A stretch of DNA of 64,000 bases. It comes from AL-N1 sp039178835. GTDB lineage: Bacteria; Chloroflexota; Chloroflexia; Chloroflexales; Roseiflexaceae. The notes beneath the pieces were generated by a model. The model had not been told where the DNA came from, searched no databases, and worked only from the letters and a program-made list of their open reading frames with translations. Location: positions 21,008 to 85,007 of the forward strand of contig JBCDFA010000003.1 in the NCBI GenBank assembly GCA_039178835.1, in the 5' to 3' direction. Positions 54,024 through 62,934 of the stretch are shown in pieces. Each line of letters begins with the position of its first letter. Positions within the stretch are counted from its first letter, which is position 1. The translations under genes were made by a program, and so were the position numbers.

Positions 54024-54349
54024 CCATATTGCCCTTCGATGAGGTCCTCTATAAACATGTCGTCTGACCGTGGCAATTTATAACAGGGAATTATGGTGGA
54101 ATTGTTTTGTATCTTGTAAGGATATGTGGATGGATCTCAAAAAGAGCAATAGCGGAGATTGTTAAACGGTCACTCCAACCGATGGTCTGAAGGTATAGAA
54201 ACTATCTGTTACACATGGCCGAACAAGCGGGTGTGTAGCAAGGTATACGCATTTTATGAGGGGTAGTGGTACACACCTCCACTTTGGTCAGAACAATTAT
54301 CTGCTCTACCAAGCGTGGAGGTGTATTGATTTGGGTTGAGTCGTTACTT
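54024..54349. other. Intergenic region between sucC and the ECF sigma operon
   Basis: About 325 bp without a supportable gene. The right part holds the long hairpin after sucC (54273-54324). The left part should contain the sigma operon promoter, where an extended -10-like TGTTATAAA lies on the minus strand about 55 nt before the start. Nothing else recognised. Confidence 0.5.
54273..54324 (-). terminator. Long hairpin after sucC
   Basis: ACACCTCCAC (54273-54282) pairs perfectly with GTGGAGGTGT (54315-54324). Inner TTTGGT and ACCAAG arms extend the stem with one G-T pair and a bulge. It starts 26 nt beyond the sucC stop. No clear T-run. Confidence 0.6.
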
Positions 54350-55486
54350 TTAACCCTTTGATGCTGCCACGGCTTTTTCGGCTGCTTCGGCCAGAGTCGC
54401 GGCGGGTATCAGTGAAGACTCGGCCAGCAGTTTGCGGCCCTCTTCTTCGTTCGTTCCAACGAGTCGTGCGACCATTGGCACATCGGTCTGGACTTCGTCG
54501 AGTGCGGCGATAATACCACGGGCGACCTCATCGACACGAGTAATACCACCAAAAATATTGAACATCACCGCGTTGACATTGGGGTCAGACAAAATGATCT
54601 GAAGGGCTGCTTTCACTTTGTCTTTGCCTGCACCACCGCCAATATCAAGGAAGTTGGCCGGCTCACCACCATACAGCTTTACGACATCCATCGTGGCCAT
54701 GGCCAGACCAGCACCATTTACCATACACCCAATATTGCCATCGAGTTTGATAAATGTGATGCCTGCCTCCCGCGCCTGTTGCTCGGCCTCTGGCTCGTCC
54801 GAAGAGTCACGCATGGCTTCCAGATCGGGATGACGGAAGAGCGCACTCTCGTCGAGGACCATCTTCGAGTCGAGGGCTTGAAGTGAACCATCTGCACGTA
54901 CCACCAGTGGATTGATCTCTGCCAGATCGGCATCGTTCTCGATGTACGCACGATAGAGCGCCATCGCAATACTGGCAAACTGACGTGCCTGTTTGCTGTC
55001 TTTCAAGCCGATGCCGAAGGCTAATTCACGGGCCTGATAGTCGAGCAATCCCAGGGTGGGATGGGCTGCTACACGCACGATAGCATCTGGGTTGGTTTTG
55101 GCCACTTCCTCAATTTCTACACCACCCTCAGATGAGGCCATGAGGGTGATACGTTTGGAGCCACGATCCATAATGACGCCCAGATAAATCTCACGCTCAT
55201 AGGTGATCGCCTCAGCGACGAGCACTTTTTCAACGGTCAGACCTTTAATGTCCATTCCAAGAATTTGTCCAGCGACTTGCTCTGTTTGCTCAGGGGTATC
55301 AGCCAGTTTCACACCACCGGCTTTGCCACGCCCACCAACAAACACCTGTGCTTTTACGACAACCTTTGCACCAATCTCCTCAGCAAGACGACGTGCCTCT
55401 TCAGGAGTACTCGCAACTCCACCACCTGTTACAGGAATCTTGTACCGCGCCAAAATATCACGAGCTTGATATTCATGCAGCTTCAT
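54350..55486 (-). CDS. sucC: Succinate-CoA ligase (ADP/GDP-forming), beta subunit
   Basis: SucC is the nucleotide-binding ATP-grasp subunit of the enzyme that interconverts succinyl-CoA and succinate. The 378-residue protein starts MKLHEYQARDIL, the family hallmark. It has KAQVFVGGRGKAGGVK (about residues 46-61), the metal site ADLAEINPLVV (about 195), the GGAGKDKVKAAL loop and the NIFGGITRVDEVA segment (about 313-325). sucD normally follows sucC; here it is not adjacent, so the alpha subunit is elsewhere. The succinyl-CoA used here is also the product of methylmalonyl-CoA mutase in carbon fixation. Confidence 0.95.
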   Translation of the reverse strand: MKLHEYQARDILARYKIPVTGGGVASTPEEARRLAEEIGAKVVVKAQVFVGGRGKAGGVKLADTPEQTEQVAGQILGMDIKGLTVEKVLVAEAITYEREIYLGVIMDRGSKRITLMASSEGGVEIEEVAKTNPDAIVRVAAHPTLGLLDYQARELAFGIGLKDSKQARQFASIAMALYRAYIENDADLAEINPLVVRADGSLQALDSKMVLDESALFRHPDLEAMRDSSDEPEAEQQAREAGITFIKLDGNIGCMVNGAGLAMATMDVVKLYGGEPANFLDIGGGAGKDKVKAALQIILSDPNVNAVMFNIFGGITRVDEVARGIIAALDEVQTDVPMVARLVGTNEEEGRKLLAESSLIPAATLAEAAEKAVAASKG

Positions 55487-55527
55487 GAGCGTTCCTTTAT
55501 GTTCATTTCAAACGACGTTCTGTACCG

Positions 55528-55556
55528 ATAGTAGCATTACCGGGCGTACAACGCAA
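55528..55556 (-). promoter_or_regulatory. Candidate promoter of sucC
   Basis: On the minus strand, TTGCGT (55556-55551) and TACTAT (55533-55528) are 17 bp apart. A TGC just before the -10 box gives an extended -10. It lies about 40 nt before the start codon. Confidence 0.45.
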
Positions 55557-55570
55557 GTTGGTTCTTTTGA

Positions 55571-58500
55571 CTACGTTGATGCCATCGCTTTGGCCAGCAC
55601 TTCCCGCAAATCCTCTAAATCAAACGGCTTTTCGATCACAAAGTCCACACCACCAAGCTGTGTTTCTCCTTCAGTGGTGTGTTGGCCCCAACCAGTGATG
55701 AGAATAGTGGGAACACGCGGATCTTGCTGTTTGATCTGTTGTAACAACGTTTGACCGTTCATGTCTGGCATGCCTGTATCAGAAAGGACCACATCATAAC
55801 GGTTTGGCATAAACGCCTGGAGTGCCTCGCTTCCGTCACAGGCCATCTGTACGCGATTTCCCCAGCGCTCAAGAAGGCGTGTAGTGGCTTCTCGCAGCAC
55901 ATTATCGCTCTGCACCAGTAGCACGTGTCCAGGTATGATCTCGCGTGATGTGCGCTGGCGTGGTGTGTCTACGATGGCCGTTTCACGCACTGGTAGACGC
56001 ACTGTAAAACGGGTTCCTCCACCCATCTCACTTTCGATCTCGATCTGTCCACCATGCCCCTCAACAATCCCCAGTGATACCGCTAACCCAAGTCCAGTTC
56101 CCTGCTCACCCTTGGTTGTAAAGAAGGGTTCAAAAATACGTGATCGCACATCGGCTGACATACCAACCCCCTCATCTGCGATCTCGATGATAACTGCCGA
56201 TGGCTGATCCTCAGCGTCTTGTTCGTCATACGCCGAGACGGTAATACGCCCTCCGTGGGGCATGGCATCAGCAGCATTGAGAATGAGATTCGTCAATACC
56301 TCACGCAGTTCGGCAGGACGACCGGCAATGGCTGTGACTGGTTCAAGTTGGCGGACCACATCAATTTTCACACCGCGACTCTGAGCAATATCGCGCCAGC
56401 GTGGTCGTGTGATATCAATGGCGTCACGTGCAAGCAGATCGAGGCGTACTTCGCTCATCGGTGAGTCGTTTTCCATGCGTGCAAAGCCCTGTAGCCGACG
56501 TACTGTCTCTGCGCCATCCTTAGCGGCCTGTTCAATTACCCTGAGCATCGTGCGTTGCTCTTCGTCTTCGACTTCAAGTAACAGCAATTGGGCATTTCCC
56601 AAAACCCCGGCAAGCAGATTATTAAAATCATGGGCAACACCCGATGCAAGCAATCCAACTACGCGCACTTTGTCAACCAAATTAAGGTGTTCTTGTGTAC
56701 GGGCCAATTTGATCGAGGCTTCTTCACGATCTTTATTCAATCGTGCATTATCAAGGGCCGGCCCTAAGTAATGGGCTAACTCGAGCAAGGTTGACACCTG
56801 TTTTTGCTCATACGCACGTGGTTTACGTGTGGCAAATGTTAAAGCGCCCAATACATGGCTGGCACCAATGATCGGTACGACGATACTGGAATGCAATCCC
56901 TTATCAACCAGCACCTGATCCTCACCGAAGGCACTCTCTGCAAGACTCGATTGTACAATTGGGCTGGCTGTACGACACGCTGTTTGCCAAGTCGTATCAT
57001 TAGCTGCAACTGACCAGCCTTCTGGTAATTCTGACCAGTCTTGAATAGCAAAATCATACACAGGCTCAACGAAGAAGGTGTCGTCAGTATCGTTATATAG
57101 CGCGAGTGCTGCATAATCACAGGGTACCACACGACGGATAAGATGAATGATACGCCGTAATGTCGCCGGCAAATCGCGGCTGATATCGTTGGTACTAATT
57201 ACTTGCGTAATGCTGGTGACGATCTCGAGTTGTTCGGCTCGATCTCGTACCATCGTATATTGACGAATATTTTCCATCACAATCGCTGCATGATCAGCGA
57301 TTGTGGTCAGGATGTGCACCTCATCATCGCCATACTGGTCTGTTTTGTCACTTTCCGCGATCAATACCGCACATCCCTGTTCGACACGATGAATAGGTGC
57401 ACCGATCCAACTGTGTGTGGTCGTGGCACCAAGGAGCGAATGATAGCGCGAGTCCTGCTGAGGGTTTGGCAACCATACAGCCCTGTCCTGTTCGATTATT
57501 TCCGCAATCAGTGGCATGTCATTCAATGCCCAAAGCATATGTTCTTTTGTCGTTGTCTGGAGCGATCCCTGAGTCGCCATTACTCTGATAGTGTTGTCTT
57601 TTACCAGGAGGACAGCACTACGATCAGCAGTAAGTACTTTTCCAAGCTCGTTCAAAAGGAGTTCTGGTGTATGTCCAGCCAAGAAATTGGCACTCAGGGT
57701 TTGTAGTGTTCGACTCAAGATTTTAATGCGATCCGTGTAGTACTGTTGCTGTTGGATAAATTGTCTATCAGCCAGTGTTGTGGCCAGAAAGCCGGCAAAG
57801 GCATTGAGGTGCTGTTCATCCATAGCAGTGAAAGTAGCGCGGTACTGACTTTGTAGGACAAGCGCTGCCATCAATTGTTTGTCATACATTACTGGAACCA
57901 CAAGTTCAGCTTCCACATCATCCTTGTTAAGTGATGCTTGTATATTTTCACTCTTGACATCGTCTACTCGACATAATGTATGGGTGTTGAGCGCCTGTCC
58001 TATTGCCGTTTTCACAATACTTTGGGGTGATACGTGCTCTGGCATCGCGTGGTTGCTTGTGTAGAAGCGGTACGTTTCTCCATTCATCAGCAGGATAGAG
58101 GCATAATGACAATCGAACACCTTTTGCAAGTCTCTGGTTAATTGGGGGAAAAGTTTGTCTGGCTCAGAGGTTGCCGCAAGTTTTGTTCCAATATGGAATA
58201 ATGATTGTAGCCGCTGGGTCGCTACATCAAAGAGATGTTGATGTTGCTTGAGTGTCTGACGCGTTATCGTGTCTGATTGGATTGCTGCTTCAAACTTACG
58301 TGCTACGAGCCCAACATTACCTCGTGTGTGTAGTGGGAGAAGTTCAAGGGTTAGTTGTTGATCTGGTTGGTCTAGAGCAGTGGCAAGCTGGCGGAGTGGA
58401 TGCATGGCCCACCGCATAGCCCCCCATATTATTACTAGTGTGCTGGTGCTCCATACTAACAATAGTAGTCCCAGAAGTTGCCAGTGAGTATGTGCATAGT

Positions 58501-58675
58501 CCCATATCGTACCCCAGGACATGTCGAGAATGTCGCTATGAAACGAGTCACCATTGTAGGCATAGAAAAGCCAGAGGAGAGCCAGACCACTTCCTATGGT
58601 TATGACAACACCTGCAACGATAGCAAAAAGGATACGACGCGCAAGCGAGGAGCGTTGTTGTAAACGGATGCTCAT
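55571..58675 (-). CDS. Hybrid sensor histidine kinase: 2 TM, three GAF domains, HisKA/HATPase, receiver
   Basis: I take the ATG at 58675 (MSIRLQQRSSLARR); an ATG at 58696 is also possible. The product of about 1034 residues has two membrane helices (about 15-37 and 62-88), three GAF-type sensor domains spread over about 150-640, and a HisKA domain with SGVAHDFNNLLAG (about 672). An intact ATPase follows (NLILNAADAM, DEGVGM, TKGEQGTGLGLAV), then a C-terminal receiver domain (phospho-acceptor in VLSDTGMPDMNG, Lys in VIEKPF). The GAF domains suggest small-molecule or light sensing, but no bilin-binding Cys motif was recognised. It may phosphorylate its own receiver domain or pass phosphate to other proteins. 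It is transcribed alone, divergently from the PspC gene. Confidence 0.92.
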   Translation of the reverse strand: MSIRLQQRSSLARRILFAIVAGVVITIGSGLALLWLFYAYNGDSFHSDILDMSWGTIWDYAHTHWQLLGLLLLVWSTSTLVIIWGAMRWAMHPLRQLATALDQPDQQLTLELLPLHTRGNVGLVARKFEAAIQSDTITRQTLKQHQHLFDVATQRLQSLFHIGTKLAATSEPDKLFPQLTRDLQKVFDCHYASILLMNGETYRFYTSNHAMPEHVSPQSIVKTAIGQALNTHTLCRVDDVKSENIQASLNKDDVEAELVVPVMYDKQLMAALVLQSQYRATFTAMDEQHLNAFAGFLATTLADRQFIQQQQYYTDRIKILSRTLQTLSANFLAGHTPELLLNELGKVLTADRSAVLLVKDNTIRVMATQGSLQTTTKEHMLWALNDMPLIAEIIEQDRAVWLPNPQQDSRYHSLLGATTTHSWIGAPIHRVEQGCAVLIAESDKTDQYGDDEVHILTTIADHAAIVMENIRQYTMVRDRAEQLEIVTSITQVISTNDISRDLPATLRRIIHLIRRVVPCDYAALALYNDTDDTFFVEPVYDFAIQDWSELPEGWSVAANDTTWQTACRTASPIVQSSLAESAFGEDQVLVDKGLHSSIVVPIIGASHVLGALTFATRKPRAYEQKQVSTLLELAHYLGPALDNARLNKDREEASIKLARTQEHLNLVDKVRVVGLLASGVAHDFNNLLAGVLGNAQLLLLEVEDEEQRTMLRVIEQAAKDGAETVRRLQGFARMENDSPMSEVRLDLLARDAIDITRPRWRDIAQSRGVKIDVVRQLEPVTAIAGRPAELREVLTNLILNAADAMPHGGRITVSAYDEQDAEDQPSAVIIEIADEGVGMSADVRSRIFEPFFTTKGEQGTGLGLAVSLGIVEGHGGQIEIESEMGGGTRFTVRLPVRETAIVDTPRQRTSREIIPGHVLLVQSDNVLREATTRLLERWGNRVQMACDGSEALQAFMPNRYDVVLSDTGMPDMNGQTLLQQIKQQDPRVPTILITGWGQHTTEGETQLGGVDFVIEKPFDLEDLREVLAKAMAST

Positions 58676-58987
58676 GGAACCCGGGCCTTTTCTCATACTA
58701 CTGGGCAATTGGATTATGACCCGGCTAGGTATGATAAAACGCTTCAAAATGCTTGTCAACTCATCATTTCCACATACTGCACAATATGGGTGATAATATA
58801 TGTAAGAAATAACAAGTATGTTTATACATTGACATAATGATGATGTGTGGTCTGAACAAACATACGTATGATTAGGTGATTGCAAGGAGATTTTGGTTGG
58901 GTGCAACAAACTGTTATTCGGAGACGTCCTATGATTAAAGGAAAACGTATATAACAAACAGAGTGTCAATATAGAATGGGGTATAGT
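58676..58987. other. Divergent promoter region between hybrid kinase and PspC gene
   Basis: About 310 bp with no gene I can support; the minus-strand frame running through it is an upstream extension of the kinase frame with a non-protein-like composition. The region is A+T-rich. Promoters for both divergent genes should lie here, but no pair of boxes stands out. Confidence 0.5.
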
Positions 58988-59296
58988 ATGTCAGACAAAC
59001 GTATTGCGCGTAGCCAGAGTGATCGGATTATTGGGGGTGTTGCAGGTGGTGTTGGTGCATACTTCAACATCGATCCGCTGTATGTGCGAATTGGATTTTT
59101 AGTATTAAGCCTTTTTCAAGGGTTGGGTGTCATTTTGTACCTCGCCTTATGGGTTATTGTCCCAAACGAAGGAAGCGAAGCAGTCGATTCTGGAAGCCAA
59201 GTACGTGAGAATATTGATGAAATGCGAGGTGCCGCAGAGAAAGTCGTTGAACGTGTGCGTAGTGCGTTTCAATCACAGAATCACAATCTCAACTAA
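58988..59296 (+). CDS. PspC-domain membrane protein
   Basis: The 102-residue protein is set to start at the ATG at 58988 (MSDKRIARSQSDRIIGG). Residues 5-60 form the PspC domain: IIGGVAGGVGAYFNIDPLYVR, then one strong membrane helix (FLVLSLFQGLGVILYLALWVIV). A charged helix follows (about 70-95). PspC proteins in other bacteria sense membrane stress and contact PspA or PspB, and many Chloroflexota encode several without psp genes nearby. No pspA or pspB is seen here. Confidence 0.9.
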   Translation: MSDKRIARSQSDRIIGGVAGGVGAYFNIDPLYVRIGFLVLSLFQGLGVILYLALWVIVPNEGSEAVDSGSQVRENIDEMRGAAEKVVERVRSAFQSQNHNLN

Positions 59297-59307
59297 GAAT
59301 TGCCTTG

Positions 59308-59353
59308 AGCGTCGGAAGGAAACCATGAGATTACTGTTTTTCCTTCTGACGCT
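59308..59353. terminator. Hairpin between PspC gene and alkA-type gene
   Basis: AGCGTCGGAAGGAAA (59308-59322) pairs with TTTCCTTCTGACGCT (59339-59353), 15 bp with one G-T pair. It overlaps the last codons of the glycosylase gene and lies in the convergent gap, so it could end transcripts of both genes. Confidence 0.65.
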
Positions 59354-60251
59354 GCTCGCTGCGTTCGCGTAACCAAGCGAGTAGATAAGATGCAACCATT
59401 CCTCCCCACGATCCCCATTGCGATGCAAAAACACGTAAATCTGATTCTGCAAGCCGCTTTCCATATAGAGCTTCAATTCCTTGACGGACACCAGCATCAT
59501 TGGCCGGCAGGGCGTCGGGTCGCCCCAGACTGCGGAGTAGCGTAAACTCGGCTGTCCATGTGCCAATACCACGAAATTTTGTAAGATAGGCAATCGCGTC
59601 TGTGGTTGAGCGATCTCCGAGTGAGTCGAGGTGCAATGTTCCATCAACAATGTGTTGCGCCAACCCTATAATAAAACTAGTTTTGTTACGACTGAATTGC
59701 ATGCTCAGAAGGTCATTTGGGTCAGCCTGGGCAACTGTTGTGGGCGAAGGAAACACATACAGTGGACGATCTGCTACATTGTACATAGCACTATACTGTT
59801 TTACCAATCGTTCTTTTAATCGATATGCGAACGGAACACTGATTTGCTGACCTGCGATGATCCAACAGAGCGTTTCCCACAAAGGTGAACGCGGTGCACG
59901 CACACCGTAGAATTGTTGCGTCAGCGATGCAAGAATGGGGTCATGCATCACAGCCGAATAAAATTCACGAAGATTAAGATTGTCCCCCAGAATATGAAGA
60001 ATCTGTGCTTCAGTGAACTTCATTTCTGCTGTTGTAGCTTGCCGTCCATCAAGTTCAACTCCAACAGCAGGTGCTTCAATGCTACCAACGTTGTGCAATG
60101 TGAGAATGACCGGAACGTTATTGAGCAAAATAACCCGTCGATAAACTCCGTCGGCCCAATGCTCACATAATTCTCCCGTTGAGCGACGCCAAAAGCTAAT
60201 AGAGCGACCGAAATCGTAGGGTGGTTGCAAAGACATTGTTGATTGGCGCAT
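59331..60251 (-). CDS. DNA-3-methyladenine glycosylase (AlkA-like, HhH-GPD)
   Basis: The enzyme removes alkylated bases from DNA and starts base-excision repair. The start was set at the ATG at 60251, which an AAGGAT site precedes; an ATG five codons later is possible. The 306-residue protein has an N-terminal AlkA-type domain. The helix-hairpin-helix FRGIGTWTAEFTLLRSLGRP is near residue 240, and the catalytic Asp lies in LPANDAGVRQGI about 22 residues after it. The core also has a IIAGQQISVPFA helix, typical of AlkA. It converges on the PspC gene. Confidence 0.9.
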   Translation of the reverse strand: MRQSTMSLQPPYDFGRSISFWRRSTGELCEHWADGVYRRVILLNNVPVILTLHNVGSIEAPAVGVELDGRQATTAEMKFTEAQILHILGDNLNLREFYSAVMHDPILASLTQQFYGVRAPRSPLWETLCWIIAGQQISVPFAYRLKERLVKQYSAMYNVADRPLYVFPSPTTVAQADPNDLLSMQFSRNKTSFIIGLAQHIVDGTLHLDSLGDRSTTDAIAYLTKFRGIGTWTAEFTLLRSLGRPDALPANDAGVRQGIEALYGKRLAESDLRVFASQWGSWGGMVASYLLAWLRERSEQRQKEKQ

Positions 60252-60298
60252 CGGTTTTATCCTTATCCATTGGCACGTATTGTGCCGCAACATGAGAA

Positions 60299-60332
60299 TA
60301 GCCACCGATCATGTTTTCATGACCAATGGCTA
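60299..60332 (-). terminator. Hairpin downstream of rplL
   Basis: TAGCCA (60299-60304) pairs with TGGCTA (60327-60332), and an inner TCATG-TTTT-CATGA forms a second stem. It lies 27 nt beyond the rplL stop in leftward direction, likely the end of the ribosomal operon. Confidence 0.55.
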
Positions 60333-60358
60333 CTCAGACCAGTGTTGTGATGTGTTAA

Positions 60359-60766
60359 CTACTTAACTTCAACTCCTGCACCGACTTCGGTGAGTTTGGC
60401 CTTGGCTGCTTCAGCATCTTCCTTGCTGACACCTTCTTTAACGGGCTTGGGAGCACCTTCCACCAGTTCTTTGGCTTCCTTAAGACCCAATGTACCGCCG
60501 GAGAGTTCACGAACAGCCTTGATGACTTGGATCTTGTTGGCACCTGCATCTGTCAGAATGACATCGAATGAGTCTTTCTCTACTGCTGCTGCTGGTGCAT
60601 CGGCACCATCGCCTGGGGCACCAGGCATTGCGACCGCCCCAGCCATCATAGGTGCTGCTGCAGTGACATCCCACTTCTCTTCCATGGCTTTCTTTAACTC
60701 GACCAATTCAAGCACGTTCAACGTTTCGATTGACTCGATAATGCTATCGACCTTCTCGCTTGCCAT
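60359..60766 (-). CDS. rplL: 50S ribosomal protein L7/L12
   Basis: The stalk protein recruits translation factors to the ribosome. The 135-residue protein has the N-terminal dimer domain (residues 1-30, IIESIETLNVLELVELKKAMEE in part). It also has an Ala/Gly/Pro-rich hinge of about 30 residues, longer than in E. coli. The factor-binding C-terminal domain follows (KDSFDVILTDAGANKIQVIK, ELSGGTLGLKEAKELVEGAP). It comes 79 nt after rplJ in the usual rplJ-rplL order. Confidence 0.97.
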   Translation of the reverse strand: MASEKVDSIIESIETLNVLELVELKKAMEEKWDVTAAAPMMAGAVAMPGAPGDGADAPAAAVEKDSFDVILTDAGANKIQVIKAVRELSGGTLGLKEAKELVEGAPKPVKEGVSKEDAEAAKAKLTEVGAGVEVK

Positions 60767-60845
60767 TATTATTACTCCTTATGGTAAATAAACAAATGAG
60801 TACAACTTTATCTATTCGCTATGCGCACGATTAAGAGCATGCAGT

Positions 60846-61382
60846 CTATGAGCTTGCTTCTTCTGTTGGCCCTAGCTGATCAATGCGTGCCTGTAATACA
60901 TACAACACATTTGTGATAGCGGCATTGAGAACTCCTACAACCCCTGATACGGGTGCGGAAACACCGCCAACAATTTGTGCGAGTACTTGTTGGCGTGTCG
61001 GCAATGATGCTACCTGCTCGAGTGCTTGCTCGGTGAGAAGACTTCCACTAAGGAGGCCTCCGCGCACGTCGAGTTTTTTGGGTCCATCATTAAACTCTTT
61101 GATAGCTTTTGCTGTTGCACCAACATCATCATAGGCAAATGCCAATGCGGTTGGTCCTTGAAGCAATGGTTCAAGAGCCTCGTTGCCTGTTTCACGTGCT
61201 GCAATAGTTACTAAGGTATTCTTCGCAACAATCAGTTCAGCTTGAGTCTCGCGTAGCTTGCTTCGCAATTCGGTTATTTCGGAAACGGACAGACCACGGT
61301 AGTCTGCCACGAGCGCAAGTTGTGCGCGTCCTAATTTATCAGTTAAATCGGCAACTTGATCGATCTTACGTTGTGTAGGCAT
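60846..61382 (-). CDS. rplJ: 50S ribosomal protein L10
   Basis: L10 forms the stalk base and carries L7/L12 dimers on its C-terminal helix. The 178-residue protein begins MPTQRKIDQVADLTDKLGRA, with the conserved ADYRGLSVSEITELRSKLR near residue 27 and KNTLVTIA near 54. Its 216-bp upstream region has two hairpins that look like an L10 leader/attenuator. It is followed by rplL. Confidence 0.97.
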   Translation of the reverse strand: MPTQRKIDQVADLTDKLGRAQLALVADYRGLSVSEITELRSKLRETQAELIVAKNTLVTIAARETGNEALEPLLQGPTALAFAYDDVGATAKAIKEFNDGPKKLDVRGGLLSGSLLTEQALEQVASLPTRQQVLAQIVGGVSAPVSGVVGVLNAAITNVLYVLQARIDQLGPTEEASS

Positions 61383-61450
61383 GTGGTATTCACCCCCTTT
61401 CTGAAATCTATGTTAAACGTATGTTTACGGCTGTCTACAAACAAAATCGA

Positions 61451-61494
61451 CTGCTGTTCCAGACACAGCAGCCGAAAAACGGAAATACTCCGTT
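61451..61494 (-). promoter_or_regulatory. L10 leader with terminator-like hairpins
   Basis: Read on the minus strand, an AACGGA-TCCGTT stem (61494-61478, loop of 5) is followed by TTT. Next comes a CTGCTGT-ACAGCAG stem (61471-61451, loop of 7) followed by TTTTGTTTGT. Such structures between rplA and rplJ fit the L10 leader, where the L10(L12)4 complex represses its own operon. Confidence 0.6.
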
Positions 61495-61598
61495 GTGTTC
61501 ATCGTCTGCCTCGGTGGGCGGCATAGCGCCATTATAGGAATACCCACTGTCTGGGGCAGTATGCTATTGTAAACGATAGAGATCGTTTAGAAATGTTT

Positions 61599-62324
61599 CT
61601 AGGTGTTCTCCAGTTGCATTGCTTGTGCGCCAATTGGGTCAACGCTAATGCCAGGCCCCATCGTACTCGTAAAAGTAACACTTCTCACGTAAGTTCCCTT
61701 GGTCGCACTAGGCTTGGCAGTTTTGACGGCGTCCATCAATATTGCAATATTATCATAGATCTGGCGTTCGTCAAAACTAACTTTTCCTACTGCAACATGG
61801 AGTATGCCAGTACGATCATTACGAAACTCGACTCGACCACCACGGATCTCGCGAATAGTCCGACCCAGGTCCTGTGCTTGAACGACGGTACCACTCTTGG
61901 GATTGGGCATCAAGCCACGTGGACCAAGCTTCCGGCCAATACGACCAACCTTCCCCATCATGTCGGGAGTGGCGATAGCAACATCAAAGTCAAAGAAATT
62001 CTCTTTATCGATACGGGCGACAATGTCGTCTGAGCCAACAAAGTCTGCACCTGCCTCAGTAGCTTCCTGCGCAGCTTCACCCTGTGCGAAAACCAGCACA
62101 CGCACTGTTTTGCCCGTCCCGTGTGGCAAGGCGACGGTTGTTCGAATATTCTGATCTGCGTGGCGTGGGTCTATCCCCAGCCTCATATGAACTTCTACAG
62201 TGGCATCAAATTTCGTGAACGAAGTTTCCTTCACAAGTGTGATAGCTTCTTCAGGGCTATAAAGCCGCGTACGATCTATTTTCGCAAGAGCGCCTTCAAA
62301 TTTCTTACCATGCTTTTTGGTCAT
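61599..62324 (-). CDS. rplA: 50S ribosomal protein L1
   Basis: L1 forms the mobile L1 stalk at the ribosome exit site. The start was set at the ATG at 62324 (MTKKHGKKFEGALAKIDR), not 33 nt earlier, because this is the family N-terminus. The 241-residue protein has EEAITLVKETSFTKFDATVEVH, the VALPHGTGKTVRVLVFAQG segment and the GPRGLMPNPKSGTVV motif near residue 140. The gene lies between rplK and rplJ. Confidence 0.97.
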   Translation of the reverse strand: MTKKHGKKFEGALAKIDRTRLYSPEEAITLVKETSFTKFDATVEVHMRLGIDPRHADQNIRTTVALPHGTGKTVRVLVFAQGEAAQEATEAGADFVGSDDIVARIDKENFFDFDVAIATPDMMGKVGRIGRKLGPRGLMPNPKSGTVVQAQDLGRTIREIRGGRVEFRNDRTGILHVAVGKVSFDERQIYDNIAILMDAVKTAKPSATKGTYVRSVTFTSTMGPGISVDPIGAQAMQLENT

Positions 62325-62408
62325 TATCAATACTCCTTGTGGTACAAACGGGTACATACCCTTCCACTTTGTTAGCCACCTACTATAAGCAAATGTGTTG
62401 ATATACTA

Positions 62409-62834
62409 CTAATCAACGATTTTGATGCCCATACTGCGGGCTGTTCCTGCAATAATGTTCTCGGCCCCTTCAATGCTGGTTGCATTCAGGTCTGTCATCT
62501 TCTGTTCTGCAACGGAGCGCAATTGGTCGCGGGTAATAGAGCCGACTGATGTACGGTTAGGCACACCGGAGCCTTTGTCTACACCTGCTGCTTTGCGAAG
62601 CAGGTCTGCTGCAGGCGGGGTGCGTAACGCGAGCGTGAACGAACGATCAGAGTAAACCGTAATTTCTGCTGGAATGATACTGCCGGCCTGGTTTCCTGTC
62701 TTTTCGTTATATTCCTTAACGAAAGCCATAATGTTGATACCATAGCCACCAAGTGCCGGACCAACGGGTGGTGCCGGGGTCGCTTTACCAGCAGGAAGTT
62801 GTAATTTTACCGTGCCGATAACTTTTTTTGCCAC
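62409..62834 (-). CDS. rplK: 50S ribosomal protein L11
   Basis: L11 binds the GTPase-associated centre of 23S rRNA. The 141-residue protein has VKLQLPAGKATPAPPVGPAL (residues 8-27, the Pro-rich linker) and GINIMAFVKEYN, and ends with the AAGVDKGSGVPNRTSVGSIT region and the SMGIKIVD tail. Its length is normal. A hairpin lies 5' of the gene at 62856-62904. Confidence 0.97.
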   Translation of the reverse strand: MAKKVIGTVKLQLPAGKATPAPPVGPALGGYGINIMAFVKEYNEKTGNQAGSIIPAEITVYSDRSFTLALRTPPAADLLRKAAGVDKGSGVPNRTSVGSITRDQLRSVAEQKMTDLNATSIEGAENIIAGTARSMGIKIVD

Positions 62835-62855
62835 ACGAGACTCCTTATTACGCTA

Positions 62856-62904
62856 TAAGACGCAGGAACACATAGAAACTAAAAAGGTGTGCGCCTGCGG
62901 CTTA
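62856..62904 (-). promoter_or_regulatory. Stem-loop in the rplK leader
   Basis: TAAG-A-CGCAGG (62856-62866) pairs with CCTGCG-G-CTTA (62894-62904) apart from one mismatch. Placed between nusG and rplK, it could be an L1-responsive site as in the E. coli rplKA operon; the E. coli sequence itself was not compared. Confidence 0.35.
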
Positions 62905-62934
62905 TGGCCTACGATCTATTATAGGGTGACACAG

